Positions 28,453 to 38,941 are shown, counted from the stretch's first letter. The stretch is DNA of 64,000 bases from Epithemia pelagica (GCA_946965045.2 OX337234.1:2666001-2730000), one strand, 5' to 3'. Numbers and translations: made by a program. Notes: a model not told the origin generated them from the letters alone.

Positions 28453-31400
28453 TTACCATCCTTGATTGAGCTTACGGCAGCGCTCAAAAAGTTCTCGATT
28501 CTGGCATTTAGTAAAGTAATCAGCCTTTTGGTCAGCTGTGCTGACCATGCTAACTTTCACGCCGCCGGGGTGGTCGCCTACATGCTCCCAAAAGAAGTGG
28601 AGGTAGGTGTTAAAATGCTTGGTCCTTGGAGTTAGGCGCTGCTTCGTTGCAAGGTAAAAGGCTCCACTATTGTCCTCAAAGACTTCAGAGAAAATAGTGG
28701 GCTTCGGGAACGGCAGCTTGAGATTGCCTAGAAGTTCTTCAATCACTCGGCGGGTAGCTATCACACTACGCATGGCTTGTGAGAGGGCATGGTACTCAGC
28801 CTGGAGTGTACTAAGAGCTACCGATGATTGGAGTTGCGAACGCCATATTAGTGGGCATCCACAAAATGTTAGTATATAGCCAGTACGAGACTTAGCACTA
28901 ACGGGATTGTCTTGGGGTTCGCGTCCATGCAAACCGGCAAAATCAGCATCTACATAGCAATCTAGTTTGAAATCTGTAGTAGGGGTGAAGATAGTCCCTT
29001 TGTCTCTTGTTCGAACTAAGTAGCGCACAATTGTCTTGATGGCGGTAGCGTGTGATTTCTTTGGTGCTGAACTGAATCTAGCTACCTGACTAACAGCGAA
29101 AGCTATGTCAGGTCTAGTGTTGGTAGCCAGGTATAGGAGCATTCCTACTACGGAGCGATATTCCCAGCTTTCCTTCATAGGTTCACCGTCTGGGTCGCTG
29201 CCTAATCCCAGCTGGGTTGCAGGAGTCCAATTAGGGTTGCAATCTTCTAGTCCTGTAGTTTTAATAATCTTCGCAATAAGTCCTTTCTGGGTCATGGTAA
29301 TAGATTTATTCTCATGACGGATAAAGTTTATTCCGAGGTAGTCAGTCAGATTTCCTTCTTTCTTGAGAGACAACTCTTTTTCTTGTAGTCTTTTGATTAG
29401 ATCGTCTATTAGTTCCATTTTAGGAGCACAGACACCACAGTCGTCTACCCACAGAAAAATGATGATGTTGTCTTTGTAAAGCAAACACTCGTCATGAGCA
29501 CTGAGGGTGAATCCGTCTTCCTTTAAAGCCTCTAGTAGGTGGGTATACCATAACCTTGGAGCTGAAGACAGGCCATATAGACTCTTGATGAGTCGCAGGC
29601 AGGTCTCTCCAGGTTTGCCAGACCTAAATCCTCTAGGTAAATGAATCCATACAGGTTCATCCAACGTAGCTTGTACAAATGCATTGTTAAAATCAATGCA
29701 GGCAAGCTCCCATCCTAGGATTAAGCTGATAGTGAGGACAATACGGATTGAGCTCCAGTGAACAACTGGGCTGTAGTTTTCTTGTTCCGTTTCCTGTAAG
29801 TCTCCTCTCACACAATATCTGGCTTTGTGTTTGAGGATCTCACCATCGGGAGTTCTCTTTCGTTTAAATACCCAAGTTCCTGGTAGAATCCGCGTTTTTG
29901 CCTGAGATTTTGGGACCTCTTCCCATGTTCCTTTACCTTCGAGTTCCATAATTTCTTTGTGTGCTGCAACTTTCCATTTTTCAATGTCAGCATCTCGCAT
30001 GGCTTCGTCATAAGAAAGCGTATCTGGATCAGAGAGAGATGCTTTCATGACGGTCAGGAGGTCGCTATGATCTACAGATGGAGGAGCAGTAGGATGAACG
30101 GTAGCCACATTTATTTCTTCTACAAGACGAGTGGGCCGTTTAACAGTCCGACCGGAGCGACGAGTGGTGATGGTTGGTGCGAGAGAGGGAGTGGAACCGG
30201 AAGTGGGTTGAGTGGATTTGCGAGGACGGGACTCCCTCTGAGGCCGAATCTCCCTCTGAGGAGATGGACCAGGGGAAGGAGTAGTGTTGGGAGAAGGAGA
30301 AGGCAAAAGAGGGGTTGTCGAAGGCGAGGTTTCAGCGACCTGGTCAGTTTTCTCCCTCTGAGGAAGGGGTGTATTGGAAAAGGACATCCGCTTAGGGGAT
30401 GGTTGATACACCGGTTCCTCATTGGGAGCTGAAATCGATACGGGTCTGTTGCTTGGTGTCGAACTGGGTGCTGGTGCGCCAATGGGAGTAGCACGGGGAT
30501 TAGTTAAAGGAAACGTGCCAGGAGTGGAACTGGGTTGGGAAGGCGATGGAAGCACGGCAAAAGGACGATGAGTCCCAATTGCATGTGCGACATTGGATTC
30601 TCTTTGTGTATAGGACTGTTGTGCGGCCTCATCTGTAGTAGTAGGCGCTTCAATATTTGGAGCATCGTCGTTGTCGAGATCTATATATTGATAGGAGGAG
30701 TCTCCGAACAGTTTATACCACGTGTCAGTGAAGAAGTCGGGCAATTGTTCATAAGTCATAGCAATTGTACTGAACCAATCGTCGAAAACTACATGGAATT
30801 GTGGTGTTATGTAGCCGGTGTCAGGGTTAGAAACCAGAGGGACCGAACTAGCATGGCGGTTACTTAACCCCATGAGTTGGCAACGTGTAGACCTAGGCTT
30901 CCAACGAGGTAGTTTCTTCCCGTCGGCAATGGATTTCTGTAGGACATAGACTGGGCAGCCCCACACGTGTAGGTCGTGGAACTTTCGTTGTTCCCAACGG
31001 ACACGTGTAAATAAGTCGTGGGGGCTAATCCCTGTGTCAGTACGGGGCACATGATTATGTAGGTACACTGCATGTGATACTGCCATGGGCCATAGCATAG
31101 GGTCAGCTAATTCTGGCCAGTGTATTGCAGCATGGAGCATCATTGTACGAGCAATAGACATAATAGTTTGTATTGCCCGTTCGGCAATGCCAGCATGGTG
31201 ATGTGCCCCAACTCCGGCAAATCTGGAAATTTGAGCGAATGTTCGGAGTGATTGGGTGTAATCCTTAGAGGTAAAGGCTGCTCCATTGTCCGTTACTACC
31301 CCTATTTCTCTACAGAAAAGCTCGAAGGATTCCTTAACACTCAGCGTTTCATGTGTATTTAGGTGGGATTGAAATCCTATCCACGTGTATCCCGAAGCGT

Positions 31401-34400
31401 GATCTACAAAGATTGCTCCACCTGTATAAAGATCGTTGATTTTTGATTTCCCCTTTGAGTCAAAGCGTCTCCCCTTTGTAGAACACACAAAATGATCTAC
31501 TGAGATGCATTGACCTGGATGCAGGTTACCGTCTTTGGTAACCCCTTGTTTGTCTTTGACGATGATCGTTTTCGTCCCTGGTTCGGTTCGTCTGCGTTGT
31601 TTCCCGAATTGACATGCTGCGCACAAGGGTAAGTCGGTGAGTGTGGATGCGAGAGTGTGTAAACGACGCGTTTTCTCTGTTGTTGCCAAAACGCCTGTTC
31701 GCATGAGAAACTGTACCTTGAGAAGATTCATGTGTCCGAGTCGGTAATGCCATTTGAGAAGTTCCTTCTGTGCTGGTGAGAGGTTTGCGTTTTGGTGTGC
31801 GACTTCATTCACAGTACTGTTGAAAGCGAGTGATGTTGTTTGTAAGTGGTCTGAATTGTATCCGTAGGACATTGGAAGATTGTTCTTCAGATTTACCATC
31901 ACATTTACCTCTCGGCGATCAGGGTCGCCTGGAATTCCAGTCAAGGTAAGTGTATAACCGTCCTGAATGATTTTCTCTCCATGGTACTGCTGAAGAAGAT
32001 TTTGCGTTGACAACAATCTCACAGAAATTTTTGGTACATGGAATGCAGGAAGTTTCAACATTTGTGGAGCGCCATTCGTGTCCAAAACCGTCCAAAGGAC
32101 AGTTCCTCGTCCAACAGCCTTCATTTTATTGGCAATACCTTTTACTTTCAGATCAGGGAAGGGCTTGATCTTTCCAATGAAGTCCTTGGCGTCGTTGGTA
32201 ATGGAGATACTCGCTCCGGAGTCCCAGATGATTGGGTACGAGGCTCCTTTTGGCATGGATTCACGAAGAGCCTTTGGATCTTGGAGTGTTGCTCGAAGAG
32301 CCTGTAGGGTGATGTTCTCCCACGGGTGGTGTGTGATGGAGTCAAGGTCAAGATCGTTGATGGAGGCCATCATTGCCATCATGTTGTTTGGATTGAGGGA
32401 GGCTCGGTGATGATGAAATCGTGGTACAGGCCGTGTGGAGCATGGTACGTTTTGGCAATAATAGGGAGTGTTGCTCCTGTTTTCGGTGTTCGATCTCTGA
32501 CGGTTGTATCCCGCCAGATGTTGATGGGGATTTCCAGCAGAGATGGGGTGCTGGAAGCGACGAGCGCGAGAACGCAACAAACTTGTCTTTGTCGGCATTC
32601 GTCGGCTGGTCGGTAGTGTGGAGTCATTATGCTCGGAAGGTGTGTTAGCGAATGGCCCGCGGCTTCGCTTGTGCCTTCGAGGTGAACTCGAGTTGACCTT
32701 GAATGAAGTGTTCCGCCGTTTTCTCCCTCGCTTCGCGGGTATAATGGTTCGTAAGCTCGTAAGGCCAGCCTGACATAACGATGCCGACCATTCCAACAAT
32801 CTACAACCAAACACAACAATCAACCGAATCGGTGTGGAGAACAAGGAGAAGAAGAAGGACCTTGTAGGGGAGTTGTGGTTGGTGGCAAAGTGGGTTCGGC
32901 GGTTGTTTAGCTGGGCACGAAAGGCATTGACCGAGACGGCGGTCCTTTGGGTGTTATTGGGGCGATTTGGTCCCTTGGCTTTGTTAGAGTTCTTGGATTT
33001 GGGACTGGATGAGAGGCTGAAACTGAGAAAGATGGCCACCCAACAAGAAATCCATGTAACGATACCAGGCATGCAGCCAGGATGCAGCAAGAAGGAAACA
33101 GAAATTTCCTTGAATCCGCAGTAAGCTTCATAGACACCATAGTAGAGATGTACCGCGGCACTGTACAGGTGTCCTAGCCCATTTGTAAAGGCGTCCTTAG
33201 ATTCCTCGGTAGTGGTTGGAGCTGGGATCAGCCAGAGGATGATCGGTAACAGGACAACAAAATGTAGAAGGGCGACCAAGAAAAGATGCTGAAGAGAGAA
33301 AGTTTCGTCTGAAAGCTCCTCGACTGGCGTGCGCGCCGGTCGTCGTGGGGTACGCACGTGTCCAAAGGTGAAAGGTGCATAGTAGACTTCTACGCATTTT
33401 CCTACCATTGAGCCTCCTACTGTCTCGTCCACAGTACAGTTGGATCCGTCCGAAGTGTCTTGGGGGTCAGTGTCTCCTTCATTTTGTAGAGAAGTGGCAG
33501 GTTGTGAAGCCTCATCTTCATCATCGTCGAAATCGACACAAGCGAGATGGGCAAAATACTTGGTGACTGCCACTGTCTTGTTCGAGTCGTCATCATCATC
33601 CGTCTTGTTTTCGGGTTCCGAGGGAACATATCGTTCGCCTAGCGTGCTGGTTGGAACGAAAGAGGAGGATGAGTTGCTTGTTGAGTCATCTGTCATCGTG
33701 CTCTTGTTCTCACGGAATGTTGTGAGTTTTGTTGCAGGAGTGAACTGCATCGCTGATCCAGAGCTGGAGGTGTCCATCGGTTGAAAACAAGGAACCATCG
33801 GGCCTGGTGGAATGGGCGACATTCCAGGAAAGCAAGATGCTGGTCGAGGGTGATTCGGAATGGGCATTCCATCAACGAAGTAGCCCATTGCCCATTCCTC
33901 TTCTTTGACACGTTGGTATGCCTCAGCCACGGTAAGTCTCGGCTCTCGCCAAGCGTTTGCGAACACGGTTTTGGCTGCTCTCTCGTACCTCATCCCATCT
34001 CTTTTTGCTTGCTCTGCTTCGAGAATGATATGCTGCATTGCATATTTTGTCGATGCAGGGATGCTCAGCCGTCGTCTTGGAGGAGGAGGCGGCGGAGTCG
34101 GATCGTTCGGAGAAAAGGGCAACGGAGTATTTGGCCGTGGTGGCAGAGGTCGTGCCTGATGGATTGGAGAGATGGCTGGTAGTTTCTTTTCCAGACTCGC
34201 CAATTGTCCAGCTTGGAGATGCTTGATTGCATCGGTCGATGTGTCCGTGCTTGTTTCAGGAGTTTTGTAAGTGAGATCTGTCTCTTCACTTTCCATTTCG
34301 TCGTAGTTCTCATTGATTGCTGCTGCTGCTGCTATGATTTCTTTGTCGTACATGTCCTCGAGAAATCGTTGGGTTGCAGCGTCATTCAATGGATCGAGCG

Positions 34401-36285
34401 GATCGTCATCATGGTTGTTTCTCATCGTGAGATCCATGTCATTCCATTGATCAAAGTATGTTGGTCCGTTGTTCTTGGATGGCTCGACGACTGGAAAGGT
34501 AGGCTCAAACGTTCCAATGGTACTGGTTCCTGATGAGTCTTCCATATCACTCTCACTGAACTGTTTTTCTTTAATGTTGGCTGAAGTGACACGATCCGGT
34601 GTAACAGCTTGGTGAGTGGTGTTGGAGAAGAGCGAGTTTGAATCTTCATTGGACTTGGTTTCTTCATACCTTTCTTCTTTGCTTTCTTCGTCTTCTTCAA
34701 AGGAGGCCATGAAGGCACAAAGTTCGTATTCCTCATCAGGTGAGTCGTCACAGTGGTCGTAATCGTCGTCCTCTGAGTTGTCTTCACAGAACTCATATTC
34801 TTCCTTGTCCATTTCTCTGACAATGTCCCTGTCCCAGTAGCGAGAATGGAGGTTGAGTTCTGCTTTCCAGGCCGTTGCGTCAAACTCAAGAACATGAGCG
34901 GATGCTTTATGTTTCTGTTGGTTCTTGTTGTTCTTGGCCATGGATTTGAATCCGACAATATGCTCGCTAGTACGATGCGTGGTGTTCCAGATCTTGCAAG
35001 TGCCGCACCAGAAATATGTTTGGCCGTCTTTGGTACGTTCATCCGGCTGGCCATCTGCAGGCGGAACACGTTTCCATTGGTGAGTAGAATCGTTTTTGGG
35101 TGTGGAAGAAGGCTTGTCCGTTTTGCCTTTGAACTTGTTGTTGCTCTTGTTGTTGCTCTTGTTCTTCCCCTTCTCACGAAAACTGTTCTTGCTCTTACTT
35201 TGCATCTGAGGGATGAGGGCATTGGCTTGGTAGCCGATACGGGTCTTGCCACGGCGATTGTTTGTCACTGTCAGGTTCCCGCCATAAGAAACAGATAAGG
35301 CCTTGCTGTCCTTGTGGGAGCTTTTGGCACTCCATTCGCCTTGCTTGACACTAACAAGGTACCGGTTGTTGGCGATCTCGGAGACGTGCGTGTACAGGAG
35401 CTTGTTGGTGCTCATGTAGGAGTCAGCGACGGAACGATCGAGAAAACGGATGTGTTCTACGGCGTCTTTGACTTTCTTGTTGAGAATCAAGAGGTCAAAT
35501 TTTGGAGTTTCCGGCCATTCAGCGGTGAGGATGTTCTTGAGGAGATTCGCGGTGAGGGTGTGGTCATAAAGACCAGCAGCCGAAAGAGGACGTGCCTTGT
35601 TCGCAAAATCAGTGGTAAGTGCGGTAATGTCGTGTCCTGAGTACTGTTGTGGTACCAGACTGCGCATCTCACCCTTTACCAACTCCCAATGTTCGATGGA
35701 GTCGTCCGTAATGATGCGGACGATTACCATAAAGAGCACGGGAAACGAGTTCGCAGAGCGGGATTGGTCCTCTACTTCGCGACGAAAGGTTTTCTCGAGA
35801 GAATCGAGTAAGTAGTCCTGAGCCGCTGCGTCATTGTTCTGATCGTACTTATCGTATTTTTGGATCTGCACTGCCATCAGGTCCTGGACGCGCTCGTTGG
35901 TGAAACAAGGATGCTCCGTGATGATGTTGATCATCGATGTGGAGTTCTTGGGGTCAGGTAAGTACACAATCGTGTCCATCCCATGTTTGACAAAGTGCCG
36001 ATTGAGCTCATCCTGCAATCGCGAGAAATTGCCTTTCTTCTTGTCAAACTTGTCAATAGGTCCAGTTACGCGGTCGATGTACCGCTTGTCTGTTAAGGTA
36101 CGTAACTGGAGACTCCTGAGAGGTTCCGTCTTGGCTGAGTCATCTAACTTGGACCAGTCATGTTTCGGTTTTCCTCCAGTCCAAACGACGTACTCGTCAC
36201 GTCGGGACTGCACCAGTCCGCCCATGATGGGCTTGTCTGGCATGAAAACGTCCGTGTTTTCTTGTGGATCGTCGTTTGCTGCCAT
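28453..36285 (-). CDS. Giant gag-pol polyprotein of the first copia element
   Basis: About 2,610 residues from the first ATG; the frame is open further upstream to about 36654. Order: gag-like N-terminus; a C-x2-C...H...H zinc-finger-like motif (FWCGTCKIWNTTHRTSEHI, near 35000); long acidic and Pro/Ser-rich stretches; two hydrophobic segments (LFLVALLHFVVLLPIILWLI near 33270, and one near 33050); protease IIWDSGASIS (near 32220); integrase HHCC (from HYRLGHMN) and DDE core (VDHF, TDNGAAF, AERA); RT with CIDFNNAFVQA and a WVDD box in place of YVDD (near 29440); RNase H with VDADFAG and EDNSGAFYLATKQRLTPRTK. It is uninterrupted. It is far longer than the usual copia polyprotein (about 1,400-1,700 residues); the surplus lies between the zinc finger and the protease. 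Confidence 0.9.
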   Translation of the reverse strand: MAANDDPQENTDVFMPDKPIMGGLVQSRRDEYVVWTGGKPKHDWSKLDDSAKTEPLRSLQLRTLTDKRYIDRVTGPIDKFDKKKGNFSRLQDELNRHFVKHGMDTIVYLPDPKNSTSMINIITEHPCFTNERVQDLMAVQIQKYDKYDQNNDAAAQDYLLDSLEKTFRREVEDQSRSANSFPVLFMVIVRIITDDSIEHWELVKGEMRSLVPQQYSGHDITALTTDFANKARPLSAAGLYDHTLTANLLKNILTAEWPETPKFDLLILNKKVKDAVEHIRFLDRSVADSYMSTNKLLYTHVSEIANNRYLVSVKQGEWSAKSSHKDSKALSVSYGGNLTVTNNRRGKTRIGYQANALIPQMQSKSKNSFREKGKNKSNNKSNNKFKGKTDKPSSTPKNDSTHQWKRVPPADGQPDERTKDGQTYFWCGTCKIWNTTHRTSEHIVGFKSMAKNNKNQQKHKASAHVLEFDATAWKAELNLHSRYWDRDIVREMDKEEYEFCEDNSEDDDYDHCDDSPDEEYELCAFMASFEEDEESKEERYEETKSNEDSNSLFSNTTHQAVTPDRVTSANIKEKQFSESDMEDSSGTSTIGTFEPTFPVVEPSKNNGPTYFDQWNDMDLTMRNNHDDDPLDPLNDAATQRFLEDMYDKEIIAAAAAINENYDEMESEETDLTYKTPETSTDTSTDAIKHLQAGQLASLEKKLPAISPIHQARPLPPRPNTPLPFSPNDPTPPPPPPRRRLSIPASTKYAMQHIILEAEQAKRDGMRYERAAKTVFANAWREPRLTVAEAYQRVKEEEWAMGYFVDGMPIPNHPRPASCFPGMSPIPPGPMVPCFQPMDTSSSGSAMQFTPATKLTTFRENKSTMTDDSTSNSSSSFVPTSTLGERYVPSEPENKTDDDDDSNKTVAVTKYFAHLACVDFDDDEDEASQPATSLQNEGDTDPQDTSDGSNCTVDETVGGSMVGKCVEVYYAPFTFGHVRTPRRPARTPVEELSDETFSLQHLFLVALLHFVVLLPIILWLIPAPTTTEESKDAFTNGLGHLYSAAVHLYYGVYEAYCGFKEISVSFLLHPGCMPGIVTWISCWVAIFLSFSLSSSPKSKNSNKAKGPNRPNNTQRTAVSVNAFRAQLNNRRTHFATNHNSPTRSFFFSLFSTPIRLIVVFGCRLLEWSASLCQAGLTSLRTIIPAKRGRKRRNTSFKVNSSSPRRHKRSRGPFANTPSEHNDSTLPTSRRMPTKTSLLRSRARRFQHPISAGNPHQHLAGYNRQRSNTENRSNTPYYCQNVPCSTRPVPRFHHHRASLNPNNMMAMMASINDLDLDSITHHPWENITLQALRATLQDPKALRESMPKGASYPIIWDSGASISITNDAKDFIGKIKPFPDLKVKGIANKMKAVGRGTVLWTVLDTNGAPQMLKLPAFHVPKISVRLLSTQNLLQQYHGEKIIQDGYTLTLTGIPGDPDRREVNVMVNLKNNLPMSYGYNSDHLQTTSLAFNSTVNEVAHQNANLSPAQKELLKWHYRLGHMNLLKVQFLMRTGVLATTEKTRRLHTLASTLTDLPLCAACQFGKQRRRTEPGTKTIIVKDKQGVTKDGNLHPGQCISVDHFVCSTKGRRFDSKGKSKINDLYTGGAIFVDHASGYTWIGFQSHLNTHETLSVKESFELFCREIGVVTDNGAAFTSKDYTQSLRTFAQISRFAGVGAHHHAGIAERAIQTIMSIARTMMLHAAIHWPELADPMLWPMAVSHAVYLHNHVPRTDTGISPHDLFTRVRWEQRKFHDLHVWGCPVYVLQKSIADGKKLPRWKPRSTRCQLMGLSNRHASSVPLVSNPDTGYITPQFHVVFDDWFSTIAMTYEQLPDFFTDTWYKLFGDSSYQYIDLDNDDAPNIEAPTTTDEAAQQSYTQRESNVAHAIGTHRPFAVLPSPSQPSSTPGTFPLTNPRATPIGAPAPSSTPSNRPVSISAPNEEPVYQPSPKRMSFSNTPLPQREKTDQVAETSPSTTPLLPSPSPNTTPSPGPSPQREIRPQRESRPRKSTQPTSGSTPSLAPTITTRRSGRTVKRPTRLVEEINVATVHPTAPPSVDHSDLLTVMKASLSDPDTLSYDEAMRDADIEKWKVAAHKEIMELEGKGTWEEVPKSQAKTRILPGTWVFKRKRTPDGEILKHKARYCVRGDLQETEQENYSPVVHWSSIRIVLTISLILGWELACIDFNNAFVQATLDEPVWIHLPRGFRSGKPGETCLRLIKSLYGLSSAPRLWYTHLLEALKEDGFTLSAHDECLLYKDNIIIFLWVDDCGVCAPKMELIDDLIKRLQEKELSLKKEGNLTDYLGINFIRHENKSITMTQKGLIAKIIKTTGLEDCNPNWTPATQLGLGSDPDGEPMKESWEYRSVVGMLLYLATNTRPDIAFAVSQVARFSSAPKKSHATAIKTIVRYLVRTRDKGTIFTPTTDFKLDCYVDADFAGLHGREPQDNPVSAKSRTGYILTFCGCPLIWRSQLQSSVALSTLQAEYHALSQAMRSVIATRRVIEELLGNLKLPFPKPTIFSEVFEDNSGAFYLATKQRLTPRTKHFNTYLHFFWEHVGDHPGGVKVSMVSTADQKADYFTKCQNRELFERCRKLNQGW

Positions 36286-36730
36286 GATTCGTTGCTGTCT
36301 CCTCCTGGATCTCGATACACCAATCAACGGTCTTGTCCGATCTGTTTCTGATGTGGCAGTTCGCGTTGGGTCGGTCTCAGGTGGAACAATTTGCAATGGT
36401 CGAGTGGTCTCTTGCTGGGATTCGCGTTGGGCGTTTGGATCGGCAGTTGGATCACTGTTCGGTGCTTCTAGAGGGTCGACGGTCTCTTGCTGGGGATCTG
36501 GATTGGAGTTGGTATCACTGTCCGAATTCAACCAGTCGAAGCTTCCAAGTCCACTTGAGGTCGGGGAGATGTCGTCCGCCGTTGTGGATTCTTGGTTGGG
36601 GCCTTGATTGGCTCCAGTAGTATTTGCGCGCTTTGGATGCTTGGTAGGGACGACTCAGTGGTAGTCCTCCAAGGTAGTTAACTTCTTGATAAATCGATCG
36701 ATAGAGAGAATAGCGTATGGTTTATCAGCC

Positions 36731-36751
36731 TTGATTTGGGCTCAGCAACCA
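36731..36751 (-). other. Putative primer-binding site of the first copia element
   Basis: On the element strand the 5' LTR ends in T and is followed by GGTTGCTGAGCCCAAATCAA. TGG at the junction is what pairing with a tRNA 3' CCA would need. The primer tRNA cannot be identified from this window. Confidence 0.4.
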
Positions 36752-37471
36752 CTTAGGATATCTGCTAGCTAGGTGTGATAACGACTTGATAATCAGGGTT
36801 AGTTCAGTTGGGTAGCAATGTTAGTCAACCTATCACGTTGGATCGATGATGGGGCCCTCACCTTCGGTCTACGATATAGGTTGACTCCTTTTGTAGACAA
36901 CAGTTGCTTGTAACTTTTGTGTTTTAGAAAAGAGTGAGATTAATCTACATGAAAGTGATTTTCAGGTCTGATCGATCTCCGATCTCAAGGAGAACTTAGC
37001 CGCTCCATTTCTCTCTTGAAGAATAGTTCTTCCTTGTTCTTTTTGTTCTTCATGATTAGATGAGAGTATTCACCTCTCCTGATTGTTTGGGCCTTATGAA
37101 TGTTCTTTCTAGAAGGTACTTACCTTTGGAACAGGCCTGCTAGATCATCTGGAGGTCGATCGTTATCTTTGTGTAATTCTCAATTTGAGAGAGAAGATAT
37201 TACGACTAGAGGTATCGTCCAACTTGCGTTCGTATGAACGGATGTGTAGGCTCGCGACTTGCATTGTGCATGTATATGAATAATTAGTACATGAATCTTC
37301 CTGGACTGCTGGGTGAAGTTACTATTCAGCTAAATCCATCTGTTGTTCGTCCGTTCAACTGCAACACGAGCGTCTGTCTTACTTCAGGACAGCTGCTTTC
37401 CTCTATGTCGTAGCTATGTCATGCTATGTCACACCTAGATCTAATGGTGCTAGATGTGCTATGTTGTAACT
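36751..37471 (-). repeat. 5' LTR of the first copia element
   Basis: 721 bp, nearly identical to 27679-28399, followed on its right by the target duplication AATAC at 37472. It should carry the element promoter; no core element could be assigned by eye. Confidence 0.95.
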
Positions 37472-38304
37472 AATACCAACTACTTACAAATTCGCTCTTG
37501 GTTCAGGACTTGGAGCAATCGCTATTGGGTGGGCTTTATTTATGGAATATAAGATACGGGCTACTTTCGAGGCCACTGGAGAAAAAGTTAATATACTATG
37601 GCAGTCCGTTTCATATATTCTCATTGGTTGTGGCGAAATTTTTGCTGTATCTGCCGCATATGAAGTAGCCTTTACTGCATCACCGCCAGAAGCAAAGGTG
37701 CTTGCCAGCGCTGTAAATCTCTTTTGTATTGGAGGAATTCCCAACGTTTTGTGTATCTTTCTATATCAAGCTTCAAAAGGCTGGTTTCGTAGCATTTCGG
37801 GAAGTACAAGTATTTATCGCCTTGAGGAATATGTGACAGCTCGAATAGAGAACTATTTTTTTGTTCTTTTGTTGATTGCGTTACTTGGGGTTGCCGTCAA
37901 TCTTCTTCCGTGTGTTCGGGACTTTGTGGCATCTATTGAAGAAAGGGCTAGTGATATGGTGAAGACGCCGGTAATGCGAAAGTCACCAAGATATCGAAGA
38001 AATCTGTCTCGTGACAACACTTCTGAGGATGAGGAATCACCATTGCTGAGAGTTAAGCGGCACCAGGCATATCTCAAGTATGGTAGTGAGCCTGTGTTGT
38101 ACAAACACGGCTCAATGCGAGCAGGACCTTCTTTAGGACAGACATCGATGAATCAAAAACACTTGAAAAAGAATATAATAGGGAAACTCTACAAAACTGG
38201 GGAAATTCCAAGAGTCGTTGTGAGCTCTGATGGCCAACCTCTCACCGCGGGTTATGTCTACAAAAGAAAAGATAGTATCTAGTAATGATAATGTCTATAA
38301 GCCA

Positions 38305-38643
38305 TTAGAATTGAAAGAGAGATGTCAAGATGGTGGAAGGCGACTTGAGTAGAAGGCCGTGTTGGTTCTCGTACACGAAAAGTTCATGATGCATCAAAAT
38401 GACGCTTCCAATTCCAGTAAATAAATCAATAGTATAATCCACCTTAGAGCCAGGCTTGACTCCCGTTTCCAAATAGACAAAGGATTGAAGATTCTTTATT
38501 TCCTCAAACCCAGGAGTCGCTTTCACAACACCTCGTGAGTATGAGACTAAAATTATTTCTTGCCCGTGAGCTTTGAATGGACTCGCAGGAACTTCAGGCA
38601 GTCTTTCAAATTCTCGCTTGTCCAAAAATGCATCAACAGTTGC
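38305..38643 (-). pseudogene. C-terminal fragment of an ATP-grasp-like protein
   Basis: The open frame reads VDAFLDKREFERLPEVP, then HGQEIILVSYSRGVV, PGFEEIKNLQSFVYLETGV and YTIDLFTGIGSVILMH. The PGFEEI-x2-L-x-SF-x3-E and TIDLFT patterns are, from memory, like the C-terminal part of a family of ATP-grasp ligase-related proteins. No ATG precedes the conserved part, and the frame is closed by a stop just upstream of a possible splice acceptor (GAGTAG before 38643). No upstream exon was found. It is convergent with the broken POT gene, whose stop lies 22 bp away. It could be the last exon of a gene whose 5' part was lost. Confidence 0.35.
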
Positions 38644-38941
38644 CTACTCCATCGCTACCACTCCAAACAGTTCAACATGCTCCAACCGGGGTTGCGGAGG
38701 CGGCTGAAGCTGCGGTGGCATCGACGAGCGTCGGAGTAGAGGAAATGATTGTAGAAGAAGAGGATGCAACACCTTTCACGCACCCGCCGATTCGATTTGA
38801 TTCGATTTTTTACATTTTTAGAGCAGTGTGCAGATCTAGAGCTGTAAAAATAAGTACACCCTTCTTTTTTATGAATACAGATCCTCCCAAGCATAGGGGA
38901 TCACCCTAAGCCAACACAGCCACACATAGTTCTGCCAGTCC
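38644..38941. other. Short intergenic region
   Basis: Nothing supported. It separates the ATP-grasp-like fragment from the 3' end of the Crinkler/RHS-like gene. Confidence 0.4.

Larger units (their letters stand above)
27679..37471 (-). mobile_element. Full-length Ty1/copia LTR retrotransposon (CoDi-type), young insertion
   Basis: Two 721-bp LTRs (27679-28399 and 36751-37471) differ at only about two positions by eye. They are flanked by the 5-bp target duplication AATAC (27674-27678 and 37472-37476). The element reads on the minus strand with one giant gag-pol frame. The domain order protease, integrase, RT, RNase H defines Ty1/copia. High LTR identity implies a recent insertion. The target is an exon of the POT transporter gene. 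Confidence 0.95.
27424..38282 (+). pseudogene. POT-family peptide transporter, truncated and split by a copia insertion
   Basis: Proton-coupled oligopeptide transporter (POT/PTR) fragment. Exon 27424-27497, a 42-bp GT-AG intron (27498-27539) and exon 27540-27678 read in frame: ...CFPKTG then TVMEKAFGFIDAASMNNADA and FGYVVGTFLYPTLAKREI. A 9.8 kb copia element interrupts codon ATA-C. The frame resumes exactly after the second AATAC target copy at 37477, with PTTYKFALGSGLG, then WQSVSYILIGCGEIFAVSAA and PPEAKVLASAVNLFCIGG, both typical of the C-terminal half of POT proteins. It ends at 38282 after a long polar cytosolic tail. N-terminal exons are not found in this window: the sequence upstream of 27424 is repeats, so the gene is truncated as well as interrupted. 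Confidence 0.8.

Noticed and set aside
34422-35252. 276-residue minus-strand frame inside the first copia element
   Set aside because: Shadow of the giant gag-pol frame in another register; Lys/Thr/Ser-rich without motifs.
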